Shown here piece by piece: positions 1 to 5,988 of a DNA stretch of 7,101 nucleotides. Positions within the stretch are counted from its first letter, which is position 1; each line of letters opens with the position of its first letter. This DNA is from Oscillospiraceae bacterium (GTDB lineage: Bacteria; Bacillota; Clostridia; Oscillospirales; Oscillospiraceae). The notes under the pieces were generated by a model. The model was not told the origin of the DNA. It saw only the letters and a list, made by a program, of their open reading frames with translations, and ran no database searches. The translations under genes and the position numbers were made by a program. The DNA lies in NCBI GenBank assembly GCA_017378975.1, contig JAFNXT010000294.1:1-7101 (forward strand), given 5' to 3'.

Positions 1-1
1 A

Positions 2-103
2 GTGGGCGATCTGTTTTTCGCAAAGCGAAAAACAGCGGCGGGGGCGAGCCCCCGCCCTACAGCTCGTTGATCCGTCACTGTAGGGCGAGGGCATGCCCTC
101 GCC
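2..103. repeat. Modular palindromic repeat, copy 1 (cut by window start)
   Basis: This copy holds consecutive hairpins. The half-module GTGGGCGAT (2-10) is cut by the window edge. Next is a perfect 11-bp inverted repeat, CTGTTTTTCGC / GCGAAAAACAG with loop AAA (11-35), then a 9-bp GC hairpin, GGCGGGGGC / GCCCCCGCC with loop GA (37-56). CGCCCTAC (53-60) follows, then 19 unrelated bases, then GTAGGGCG (80-87), which opens a perfect 20-base palindrome (84-103). The same order recurs at 251-353. Read on the minus strand, the GC hairpin is followed by GCTGTTTTTC, which looks like an intrinsic terminator. The palindromes are seen directly; calling it a dispersed genomic family is inference. Confidence 0.75.
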
Positions 104-105
104 GT

Positions 106-222
106 CACGGTCCGTCAGGACCGTGCAGATGGTACCATGTCGCACCCCGGGATCCCATGGATCCCGGACGGGCGGGTCAGGAGACCCGCCCCTACGGTCA
201 TCCTGCCACGTCCCCCGTAGGG
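106..222. repeat. Run of four short inverted repeats
   Basis: Four hairpins lie between the two full repeat copies: CACGGTCC / GGACCGTG, loop GTCA (106-125); CCGGGATCC / GGATCCCGG, loop CAT (147-167); GGGCGGGTC / GACCCGCCC, loop AGGA (170-191); and CCCTACGG / CCGTAGGG around 17 bases (190-222). All arms are perfect. The last pair again uses the CCCTAC / GTAGGG boundary seen in the modular repeats. No open reading frame here is credible. The run probably consists of relics or variants of the same repeat family, but that is not certain. Confidence 0.65.
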
Positions 223-250
223 CGGCACGACGTCAGACGTGACGGCGGGA

Positions 251-353
251 GTCATCGCCCACAAAGTGGGCGATGTGGTTTTGCTCCGTAAAACCGAGCC
301 CCCGCCCTACGATCACAGCGAGCCCCCTTGTAGGGCGAGGGCTTGCCCTCGCC
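251..353. repeat. Modular palindromic repeat, copy 2
   Basis: Module 1 is a perfect 10-bp inverted repeat, CATCGCCCAC / GTGGGCGATG with loop AAA (253-275). Module 2 is GGTTTT / AAAACC with a 7-base loop (277-295); it replaces the CTGTTTTTCGC hairpin of copy 1 by a different sequence that still pairs. Module 3 keeps only the right half (GAGCCCCCGCCCTAC, 296-310). CGCCCTAC (303-310) and GTAGGGCG (330-337) are again 19 bases apart, as in copy 1, and lead into a palindrome differing from that of copy 1 by one base (334-353). Confidence 0.75.
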
Positions 354-355
354 GT

Positions 356-374
356 CGCCGCCCACGGGGCGGCG
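356..374. repeat. 8-bp GC-rich inverted repeat
   Basis: Perfect inverted repeat CGCCGCCC / GGGCGGCG with loop ACG, directly downstream of repeat copy 2. A weaker CTCAT / ATGAG hairpin follows near 384-395. Both lie in the gene-free repeat field at the left edge. Confidence 0.55.
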
Positions 375-420
375 AACTCGCCACTCATGAATGAGGGGGC
401 CGAAAGACCGGAGGAAGTCT

Positions 421-488
421 TCACCCACAAAATGGGCACTCTGTTTTTCACAGAACAAAAAACTGCGGCGAAGGCATGCCTTCGCCGC
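421..488. repeat. Modular palindromic repeat, copy 3
   Basis: It keeps the module order of copies 1 and 2. Module 1 is decayed (CCCA / TGGG around CAAAA). Module 2 starts CTGTTTTTC like copy 1 and pairs GTTTTT / AAAAAC (443-448 with 458-463). Module 3 is a perfect 24-base palindrome (465-488) built on GGCGAAGGC rather than GGCGGGGGC. This copy lies just past the stop codon of the nitroreductase gene, where its palindrome serves as a terminator hairpin. Confidence 0.7.
455..488 (-). terminator. Rho-independent terminator of the ohrR-nitroreductase unit, formed by repeat copy 3
   Basis: On the minus strand a perfect 24-base GC-rich palindrome (488-465) is followed by AG and a run of six T (462-457), the form of an intrinsic terminator. 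It starts 27 bases after the nitroreductase stop codon. The palindrome is also module 3 of a repeat seen twice more to the left, so this terminator appears to come from a dispersed repeat. Confidence 0.7.
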
Positions 489-515
489 ACAAATATCCCA
501 CCTGATCAGTCCCTT

Positions 516-1241
516 TCAAATTTTGAAAGAGCAAACATAGCGATACCCCTTCACCTCAGGAGCATCCGTCTGTACAGTCCGAAACGTTTCGGGATAAGCC
601 ACATACAGATGAGCCAACGCGATCCCAACATCGATCCTGTTCATCTCCCCCAGCATCCTGTGCCGAAGCAACCCAGCCTGGGTCTGATATACATGGATCA
701 CATCCTCACCGTGAACGAAAAACCATGGCTGAGAATTCGTGCTGGAAGGCGCCAATCGGGCAGGCTCCAGTCGCTCATCCCGTCGGTCAGAAATATCCTC
801 AAGGCCCCGCCTGTTGAACTGAGAGATCGCCGTCCGAAGCGGCACCCCATCCGGATGACCAAAGGCCAAAAGCATAACGAACCGGAGCCCCTCCACCTGA
901 GGGGCATCCTTACGAAGCTTCCCTAATCCAAGCCAGCAGGAACCAAGGCCCAGACTCTGGATGAACAGATCCGTCTGTTGCAAGCGGAACCCCACTTCCT
1001 CCAGGTCACCTGCTTTCTCCTCGCTGTAAACAGCCAGCAGGTACGGGGATCTCCACGGGAAATAAAACCGTACCTCATCCGACGCCACGATCCTGGCTTC
1101 CACCCTGATATCCGGCCAAAGTGATTTCGTGGACCGAAAATGCTCAAGTATTCTCGCTTTATCCTCTTCCGTCACCGACCGGTCCAAATATTTTCGCACC
1201 GACCTTCGGCAGAAGATCATCTGTCGCAGCTTTTCCATCAT
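516..1241 (-). CDS. Nitroreductase family protein (TM1586-like)
   Basis: 241 residues from the first ATG. The N-terminal RRSVRKY (12-18) is the usual FMN-phosphate binding start of nitroreductase-fold proteins. GLGSCWLG lies at 98-105, and the central LAPSSTNSQPW (163-173) is the hallmark of the TM1586-type subfamily, in which two half-domains lie in one chain. Family members are flavin enzymes using NAD(P)H; the substrate cannot be read from sequence. The ATG overlaps the stop of the upstream regulator (ATGA). The AGAGG Shine-Dalgarno is better spaced for the second ATG (1238), so the protein may start one residue later. Coupling to an OhrR-type regulator suggests a role in peroxide or electrophile stress, which is inference. 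Length is normal and there is no signal peptide. Confidence 0.85.
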   Translation of the reverse strand: MMEKLRQMIFCRRSVRKYLDRSVTEEDKARILEHFRSTKSLWPDIRVEARIVASDEVRFYFPWRSPYLLAVYSEEKAGDLEEVGFRLQQTDLFIQSLGLGSCWLGLGKLRKDAPQVEGLRFVMLLAFGHPDGVPLRTAISQFNRRGLEDISDRRDERLEPARLAPSSTNSQPWFFVHGEDVIHVYQTQAGLLRHRMLGEMNRIDVGIALAHLYVAYPETFRTVQTDAPEVKGYRYVCSFKI

Positions 1242-1687
1242 GCCCTCTCATCATCCACATAGGACAGCAGCTTATACAGCAAACGATACAGCGTACCGGT
1301 CTCCTCCGGATCCAGCGCCACACATCCTGCCATAGAACCGGGGATCCCCACTGCCTTATCTCTGAGTGCCAGTCCCTTTTCCGTGATGGAAACGATCAGA
1401 TTGCGCTCATCCTCAGTAGAACGCTTTCTGGTCAACAAGCCCTTGGCCTCCAGCTTCTTCAGAAGCGGTGTCAAAGTCCCGGAATCAAGATACAGGGCCT
1501 TCCCCACTTCCTTTACTGTCGCGGAACCACGTTCCCACAAGACCATCATGGTGATATATTGGGTATACGTCAGTTCCAACTGGTCCAAATATGGCTTATA
1601 CAGCCGTATCATCTCCCGGGAACAAGCATACAAAGGAAAGCAAAGCTGATTCTCAAGCAACAGCATCCGATACATTTGATCGTCCAT
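1238..1687 (-). CDS. ohrR: OhrR-type organic hydroperoxide-sensing MarR repressor
   Basis: 149 residues. ENQLCFPLY holds Cys16 at the place of the peroxide-sensing cysteine of Bacillus OhrR (Cys15), and Tyr30 and Tyr41 fall where the two tyrosines that contact it are expected. The winged-helix part has VKEVGKALYLDSGTLTPLL (58-76), almost unchanged from the family, then the wing TRKRSTEDERN (86-96) and IPGSM (115-119). Cys22 and Cys122 are extra; Cys122 lies near the second cysteine of two-Cys OhrR proteins. ATG at 1687 is chosen over TTG at 1702 because GAGAGG stands 6 bases before it. OhrR normally represses ohr; here its overlapping partner is a nitroreductase gene, and no ohr is in the window. 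Confidence 0.88.
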   Translation of the reverse strand: MDDQMYRMLLLENQLCFPLYACSREMIRLYKPYLDQLELTYTQYITMMVLWERGSATVKEVGKALYLDSGTLTPLLKKLEAKGLLTRKRSTEDERNLIVSITEKGLALRDKAVGIPGSMAGCVALDPEETGTLYRLLYKLLSYVDDERA

Positions 1688-1736
1688 AATAACCTCTCGC
1701 AACTGTGATCATTGAAATCGTCCGTGATCGTTACTG

Positions 1737-1764
1737 ATACGCAACGTATTTCGTATTTTATCAA
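1737..1764 (-). promoter_or_regulatory. Possible ohrR promoter and operator
   Basis: Read on the minus strand, TTGATAAAAT (1764-1755) looks like an extended -10 (TGA before TAAAAT). It is followed five bases on by the inverted repeat ATACG-TTG-CGTAT (1749-1737), which would sit at the transcription start, a typical place for an autoregulatory MarR operator. The core differs from the AATT-rich Bacillus OhrR box, and I see no good -35, so this is a candidate only. Confidence 0.3.
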
Positions 1765-1843
1765 GCGACCTGTTTACATGATCGCCCACCATATTTGATA
1801 GCCTTCACCCACCAAAAGGTATGTGGGAGATACACTGTTACGC

Positions 1844-3715
1844 CTATGACGCATCCAGATACTGCTCCCAGAGCAACGCTTCAGAAACGTTGCTGAGCCC
1901 GAAAGCGCTACGGATACCGCGGCATAGAGTTTTCAGCTTCTTTTGCATCGTATTGGAAGAGAACACCTCCTCCTGTCCCTCCATGACCGCATATTCCATG
2001 ATCCTGGCCCGGTCTTCCTTTGGGAAACTCATCGAATACGTATCCACGAAAGCCCGATCTTCCCCTGTCACATATTGCTCCGGATCCCGAAAGGAATTTT
2101 TCACATAGTCATTGTCATAACTGAAGCCCTCGGGATTCATGGAATCCCAGAAATCATAAGCCTTCGTCTCTGCCAAAACATAGGTATCGATGGCATGGAA
2201 CAACTCATGATGGAAAGACCTCACAAAGTTCTGGCCCATAGCTAAAGTCAGGTACGCATCCCCAGCCTTCCAGTACTGGGTCCCATCTGTAGCAGAAAGG
2301 CCACCCAACTCACCGTCACCGCTGATCGTACGCACGAGACTGATGGTCAGTCTTCCATTACCGGAGCTCTTCCCCAGCTTCTTCATCATCGATACCGGGT
2401 AGCGCTCCAGTTGCTGTTCCAACAGGTCCAGATAAAGATCATAGGCCGACACCAAATACTCCGCTTCGAACATGTAGCCAGATGGATGTGTCTCCGCCGC
2501 CGACCGATATACCAGGACCTTCACTCCGAACCGGTCACCCAAAGCCTTGGCCTCCTGTGCGATCCGTTCCAATCCTGCCGTATCCGGAAAGTCTACCGTA
2601 TAATACGGTGTCACATAGGGATCCTGTGATCCACGGGCCACCACGGAAGGATCCCAACCATACAACACCTGGCTTCCATCCTGCGCTTCACCCAAGACCC
2701 ATACCCAGTCTAAGCGATCATCCATCGTCAGATCCAAAATACCAGATCCCGGAAGTGTTATGGTGCTCACAGAAGACGATCCCGTAAGGTCATAAAGGCG
2801 CAACTGACATCCATCCCCGGTATCAGACAAACACACCACACTGCGATGGGAGGCCAAAGGAAAGGCATCTGATTGAATCTGAGGCGAGAAGCAGGAACGC
2901 TCCCCTGCCCGCTCTCCGAAAACAAGCTCCGTTGCATGACCTTCTTTCCACGGAACGAAATACCAATCTTCCGAGGTATCCAGCTCCAAAGCGTTTGATG
3001 TACGGAACAAAGTGGTACCTGTGGCAGCATCGATCATCAGATACTCGGATACGCCCTCCACACAGATCACGCATTCCAAAAGAGAGTCACCGAAGTGCAT
3101 CGTCCTGATATAGGGATCTCCAGTCTTCTCGTCTGCCAAAAGCCTGCTGATACCGGACTCCAGATCAAGCGCCCGAAGCTTCCCCTTTCGGTCAAAATAG
3201 TAAGCATGCTCCATATCCGAAGAAAATGCAGGTGCGTGGCCCATATCGACCGGCATAGGAAGCCGCCGCACCTCCCGGAATTGATCGTCAAGCTCCACCA
3301 TTTCATTGTAGATCTCATCGTAATATACGATGCCCTTCTCACCGATCGTCCAGGACGCATCGTCAACAGACAGCAGGATATCCGTGAGGGTGACGGAGAC
3401 CGGAGCCCGAGCATCCCGCAAGTATGTCAAAGTTGTCTCGTCGCTGCCGGAAAGCAACAGGATCCCATCCCCCATGGGACGGACGGCATAATGATCCGTC
3501 CCGGATAATGGATACCGACGCAGGCCCAAGGCCTCCAGCGCCGCATTCGGCTCCAGAAGTCCCAAATCCCCTTCCACAACTCGAACCGTTGTTTCCGACA
3601 CCGACGGGATCGTTTCCACTGTAGACTCGTTGGAAGGCTCCGTGATATTGGGCTTTTCCGAACAACCCCAAAGAAACAGGAGCATCACGAAAACCAAGAC
3701 CCATATCCGTTTCAT
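1844..3715 (-). CDS. Lipoprotein with C-terminal HExxH metallopeptidase-like domain
   Basis: 623 residues. The N terminus is a lipoprotein signal peptide: KR, a hydrophobic core (4-16), then LWGC with Cys18 as the likely lipidated residue (Trp at -2 is atypical). A Ser/Thr/Glu-rich linker follows (19-45). About 60-360 is strand-rich with repeated YYFD, LDLESG and LYDL patterns, which suggests a beta-propeller; this is inference. The last 250 residues hold FHHELFHAID (501-510), where His503-Glu504-His507 match the HExxH zinc motif, then YSMSFPKEDRARI (560-572). I recall this combination from uncharacterised Clostridia lipoproteins. It is probably anchored on the outer membrane face; the substrate is unknown. 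ATG at 3715 has AAGGAGG seven bases upstream, which excludes the longer frame to 3814. It is the last gene of the operon, one base after its neighbour. Confidence 0.85.
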   Translation of the reverse strand: MKRIWVLVFVMLLFLWGCSEKPNITEPSNESTVETIPSVSETTVRVVEGDLGLLEPNAALEALGLRRYPLSGTDHYAVRPMGDGILLLSGSDETTLTYLRDARAPVSVTLTDILLSVDDASWTIGEKGIVYYDEIYNEMVELDDQFREVRRLPMPVDMGHAPAFSSDMEHAYYFDRKGKLRALDLESGISRLLADEKTGDPYIRTMHFGDSLLECVICVEGVSEYLMIDAATGTTLFRTSNALELDTSEDWYFVPWKEGHATELVFGERAGERSCFSPQIQSDAFPLASHRSVVCLSDTGDGCQLRLYDLTGSSSVSTITLPGSGILDLTMDDRLDWVWVLGEAQDGSQVLYGWDPSVVARGSQDPYVTPYYTVDFPDTAGLERIAQEAKALGDRFGVKVLVYRSAAETHPSGYMFEAEYLVSAYDLYLDLLEQQLERYPVSMMKKLGKSSGNGRLTISLVRTISGDGELGGLSATDGTQYWKAGDAYLTLAMGQNFVRSFHHELFHAIDTYVLAETKAYDFWDSMNPEGFSYDNDYVKNSFRDPEQYVTGEDRAFVDTYSMSFPKEDRARIMEYAVMEGQEEVFSSNTMQKKLKTLCRGIRSAFGLSNVSEALLWEQYLDAS

Positions 3716-3716
3716 C

Positions 3717-3893
3717 TCACTGCCTCCTTGCCAAAGTATAGTCATCGCCCTGCCGATAGAAGGGGCATCGGCTCTGCCGTGAAACGAAGATCCGGTACAC
3801 CTCGTCCTCGTCAAGATCCATCATGCAATAATACTCGTCGTATTCTTCATCATAGTCGTAATGCCAACAGGTTTCACAAAGACACTGATCCAT
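3717..3893 (-). CDS. Small four-cysteine acidic protein, DUF6472-like
   Basis: 58 residues. It has CETC (6-9), a very acidic Tyr-rich stretch DYDEEYDEYYC (13-23), DLDEDE (26-31) and a last cysteine in RCPFYR (42-47). The spacing C6-x2-C9, C23, C43 suggests one structural metal site; Cys4 is extra. It matches my memory of the DUF6472 family, small proteins widespread in Clostridia with no known function. ATG at 3893 is preferred because AGGTG lies six bases before it; GTG at 3902 overlaps the upstream stop (GTGA) and is the alternative. Its last codons contain the Shine-Dalgarno of the downstream lipoprotein gene. Confidence 0.8.
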   Translation of the reverse strand: MDQCLCETCWHYDYDEEYDEYYCMMDLDEDEVYRIFVSRQSRCPFYRQGDDYTLARRQ

Positions 3894-3898
3894 CTGCT

Positions 3899-4516
3899 TC
3901 ACCTCATCCCATCCAGATACCCTTCGATGTCGAAGGGCTTCAGCTTCTCATCCTTACGCAGATACAGCGGATGGTGGGGATGGCCTTTCTTGCTGATAGC
4001 ACCGGCACAGCACCACTGGGCACCATGGTCCTTACCGACCTGGACCATATCCCTCACGCAGTCAGAAAGATATCCACGCTTCTCGATGATCGCGCCCCAG
4101 GCCGCCCAAACCACAGGCTGATCGGATATGGAGAGTACATAACGAAAGGCCTCAAGGTTCTCCTGATGCAACAAAGGATTGCACACCTTCTCCATATCGT
4201 CCGGTCTCGTAGCTCGCTGAGCGTATACGTTGAACATGATGAAGCTGTCGAAGCCGTTGCCCAAAGCGATCCGCTCCACAGACTTCAGAGTGTTGTCCAA
4301 AGCATCAGGCTTGGCAGTGGAAGGATTGATGCCGATACAGATCAACGGCCTCTTACCACGGGTCCCAAGGATGTACCGGTATTCCGAATAAAAGTTGGGC
4401 GCATACAGCCAACGCCCGATATCATACTCTTCCGAAGGTGTCTCCGCCGCCGCCAGAGCCTGCCGAAAGGTGACCAGCTCCAGCTCACTTGTCTCGATCT
4501 GTGGGATATGCATCAT
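3899..4516 (-). CDS. DUF1643 domain-containing protein
   Basis: 205 residues, soluble, no signal peptide. The DUF1643 signature motifs appear in order: ICIGINPSTA (59-68), NTLKSVERIA (75-84), FIMFNVYAQRAT (92-103), WAAWGA (137-142) and KKGHPHHPLYL (176-186). The His- and Asn-rich motifs look like a binding or catalytic site, but the family has no established biochemical role that I can name. The start ATG overlaps the upstream stop (ATGA). GGAGGG is better spaced for the second ATG (4513), so the protein may be one residue shorter. Overlaps on both sides place it inside the operon. Confidence 0.85.
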   Translation of the reverse strand: MMHIPQIETSELELVTFRQALAAAETPSEEYDIGRWLYAPNFYSEYRYILGTRGKRPLICIGINPSTAKPDALDNTLKSVERIALGNGFDSFIMFNVYAQRATRPDDMEKVCNPLLHQENLEAFRYVLSISDQPVVWAAWGAIIEKRGYLSDCVRDMVQVGKDHGAQWCCAGAISKKGHPHHPLYLRKDEKLKPFDIEGYLDGMR

Positions 4517-5085
4517 TTACCCTCCACATTGGGGAACCAGCAACTGTTGTCCGGATCATGGAAATCGCAGGCAACCGGATCCCGACCGGTCTGACGGCAC
4601 CAACGCTGGAACGCATGGTCCATAAAAGGATACACACCAACCATGGTGGACTGGAGCGACACAGACCTCCCATCCTTCATGTAGAGCTCGATCATGATAT
4701 TGCCGGATACATTGTAAAGCATCTGACCTTCGATCTGGCCAAAACGATACGTAACGCTCTTCTTGCCGAAGGAAGTATAGATAAAGCTGTCCTCGTCATA
4801 GTAGATACCAAAGGACAGGAAATACACGATGGCCCCGATACCGATCAACAGGACCACGCCACCGCCCAAGGCAAGCGCGATCCCCTCCTTCAGCCCAGTA
4901 AAGATCGCGCAGACACCCAGGAAGGCCATGACCAGACCAATGGTGGCATACCGCTTGTTCAACCGAACAGAAAGCCCGGACGCATGCTGGACCTTCCCCC
5001 GGAACACCTTATTGAACCCTTTATCCAACAGATAGCACACACCGAAGGTCAGTGCTGCTACCACGATGATCACACCAAGACCCAT
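4513..5085 (-). CDS. Membrane protein with three transmembrane helices and PH-like C-terminal domain
   Basis: 190 residues, family not recognised with confidence. Hydrophobic segments lie at about 3-20, 47-65 and 69-94, with a basic loop (RLNKR, 41-45) before the second. The C-terminal half (95-190) is strand-rich (YYDEDSFIYTSFGKKSVTYRF, and so on) and resembles the PH-like domains that follow membrane helices in many Firmicutes proteins; this is inferred from pattern only. It ends with Cys163, Cys173 and Cys182. ATG at 5085 follows AGGAGG by four bases, nine bases after the cyclo-ligase stop. Its stop overlaps the start of the DUF1643 gene. Confidence 0.75.
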   Translation of the reverse strand: MGLGVIIVVAALTFGVCYLLDKGFNKVFRGKVQHASGLSVRLNKRYATIGLVMAFLGVCAIFTGLKEGIALALGGGVVLLIGIGAIVYFLSFGIYYDEDSFIYTSFGKKSVTYRFGQIEGQMLYNVSGNIMIELYMKDGRSVSLQSTMVGVYPFMDHAFQRWCRQTGRDPVACDFHDPDNSCWFPNVEGK

Positions 5086-5094
5086 ACTTCCTCC

Positions 5095-5628
5095 TCACGC
5101 CCAAAGAACACAGTCCACACGCTTATCGAATTCCTCCGTCGGCACCTGCTCCACCATCTGGAACTCATAACAAAGAGCCACCGTAGGATGCCTCGATTCC
5201 TCAGACAGGAATCGGTCATAGAAGCCGCCCCCATATCCGATCCTCCGCCCCTCCCGGTCAAAAGCCAGTCCGGGCATCAATACCAACGCCGTAGGATCGT
5301 CAGCCACAGGCCCATCCGCGATCGGTTCCGGTATCCCGGCATAGCCCTCAGCCACCTGAGACAGGTCGTCCATGTAGATGAAACGCATCTCATCCCCATA
5401 GACCTTGGGAACAGCCACACGCTTACCATCAAGGATCGCCTGCTGAAGCATCGGTACCGTGCGGACCTCCTGATTATAAGGAAGATAACCATAAATGGTC
5501 TTGGCCTGCTTATATTCCTCACAGGAACGAAACAGCTCTCCCAAACGCTCACTGGCATCTACGATCTGTTCCTCCGTCATCTGTCGTTTATTTTGTCGGA
5601 TGTACTGACGCAACGATTTCTTATCCAC
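5095..5628 (-). CDS. 5-formyltetrahydrofolate cyclo-ligase (MTHFS; ygfA/yqgN/fau family)
   Basis: 177 residues, normal family length. The enzyme uses ATP to convert 5-formyltetrahydrofolate to 5,10-methenyltetrahydrofolate in the cytoplasm, returning a storage or inhibitory form to the one-carbon pool. Motifs are the N-terminal KK...R (3-7) for ATP, NQEVRT (52-57) in the folate pocket, and the signature LMPGLAFDREGRRIGYGGG (117-135) followed by FYDRF, the ATP-binding loop. The start is GTG at 5628, supported by GGAGG six bases upstream. It is the first gene of the operon, about 20 bases from the predicted transcription start. The four genes behind it have no known link to folate. Confidence 0.93.
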   Translation of the reverse strand: MDKKSLRQYIRQNKRQMTEEQIVDASERLGELFRSCEEYKQAKTIYGYLPYNQEVRTVPMLQQAILDGKRVAVPKVYGDEMRFIYMDDLSQVAEGYAGIPEPIADGPVADDPTALVLMPGLAFDREGRRIGYGGGFYDRFLSEESRHPTVALCYEFQMVEQVPTEEFDKRVDCVLWA

Positions 5629-5655
5629 GACCGTCCTCCATATGATTTTTCTTTC

Positions 5656-5684
5656 ATTTTACCAGAATACGTCCCCGATTGCAA
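5656..5684 (-). promoter_or_regulatory. Sigma-A type promoter of the five-gene operon
   Basis: On the minus strand -35 TTGCAA (5684-5679), a 17-base spacer and -10 TAAAAT (5661-5656) preceded by TGG, an extended -10. It lies 28 bases before the GTG start of the cyclo-ligase gene. No other good promoter is apparent between the operon genes. Confidence 0.65.
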
Positions 5685-5744
5685 GCAAACAGATCGATTT
5701 GTAGGTAATACAGCAGCAAACCGCTCATGCGCATACGCAAAGAC

Positions 5745-5775
5745 GACCGGGACAGGTCTATAACCTGTCCCGGTC
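5745..5775 (-). terminator. 13-bp perfect hairpin, probable terminator of the truncated FN3 gene
   Basis: GACCGGGACAGGT and ACCTGTCCCGGTC pair perfectly around a five-base loop. It begins 14 bases after the stop codon of the fibronectin-like fragment on the minus strand. The following bases are GTCTTTGCG, a poor T-run, so termination may be weak. It also separates the fragment from the operon promoter. Confidence 0.6.
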
Positions 5776-5789
5776 CGAACTATGAAGTG

Positions 5790-5988
5790 TCATGTAACGA
5801 CGACGGCGATCGTTTCAGAAAAACCTCGAAAAATACGATTCCGATCCACGGTGTAGCAGGCCCTCCTCTTGAAGTAATATACCTTACCGCTATCAAGACC
5901 GTTTTTCGTATAAGAGAGGTTATCGCCATCACGGAGAGATTTCACAATCATATCATCAGAATATGTGCCATAGCATACTCTCCCTCCA
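5790..5988 (-). pseudogene. 5'-truncated remnant of a fibronectin type III domain gene
   Basis: The minus frame ending in TGA (5790-5792) is open to 6014 but has no plausible start. It reads ...YGTYSDDMIVKSL...DNLSYTKNGLDSGKVYYFK RRACYTVDRNRIFRGFSETIAV. The LxxGxxYYFxxRAxxxVD...GxFSE pattern is that of the last strands of a fibronectin type III domain, as in secreted Clostridia surface proteins. Only about 65 residues remain, the C terminus. Everything upstream is replaced by a 5S-derived repeat that begins at 5989. The stop codon and downstream hairpin look original. The identification is by pattern only; without a start or Shine-Dalgarno it is probably not expressed. Confidence 0.6.

Noticed and set aside
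1..500. CRISPR array
   Set aside because: Repeats are self-complementary palindromes of different lengths with irregular spacing and no constant repeat-spacer periodicity; no cas gene is present.
273..926. 217-residue plus-strand open frame
   Set aside because: It begins inside the palindromic repeats and runs antisense to the nitroreductase gene; no Shine-Dalgarno and no recognisable protein pattern.
1688..1702. TTG start of ohrR
   Set aside because: The GAGAGG Shine-Dalgarno lies within this extension and fits the ATG at 1687; family alignment also starts there.
3716..3814. N-terminal extension of the lipoprotein
   Set aside because: The AAGGAGG seven bases before the ATG at 3715 and the signal peptide directly after it set the start; the extension would overlap the upstream gene for no visible purpose.
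3728..4594. 288-residue plus-strand open frame
   Set aside because: It is antisense to the four-cysteine, DUF1643 and membrane protein genes, which have clear family motifs and start signals; the product is His/Arg-rich and low in plausibility.
4489..5763. 424-residue plus-strand open frame
   Set aside because: It lies opposite the cyclo-ligase and membrane protein genes and the promoter; its length follows from codon bias of the real genes, and no motif is visible.
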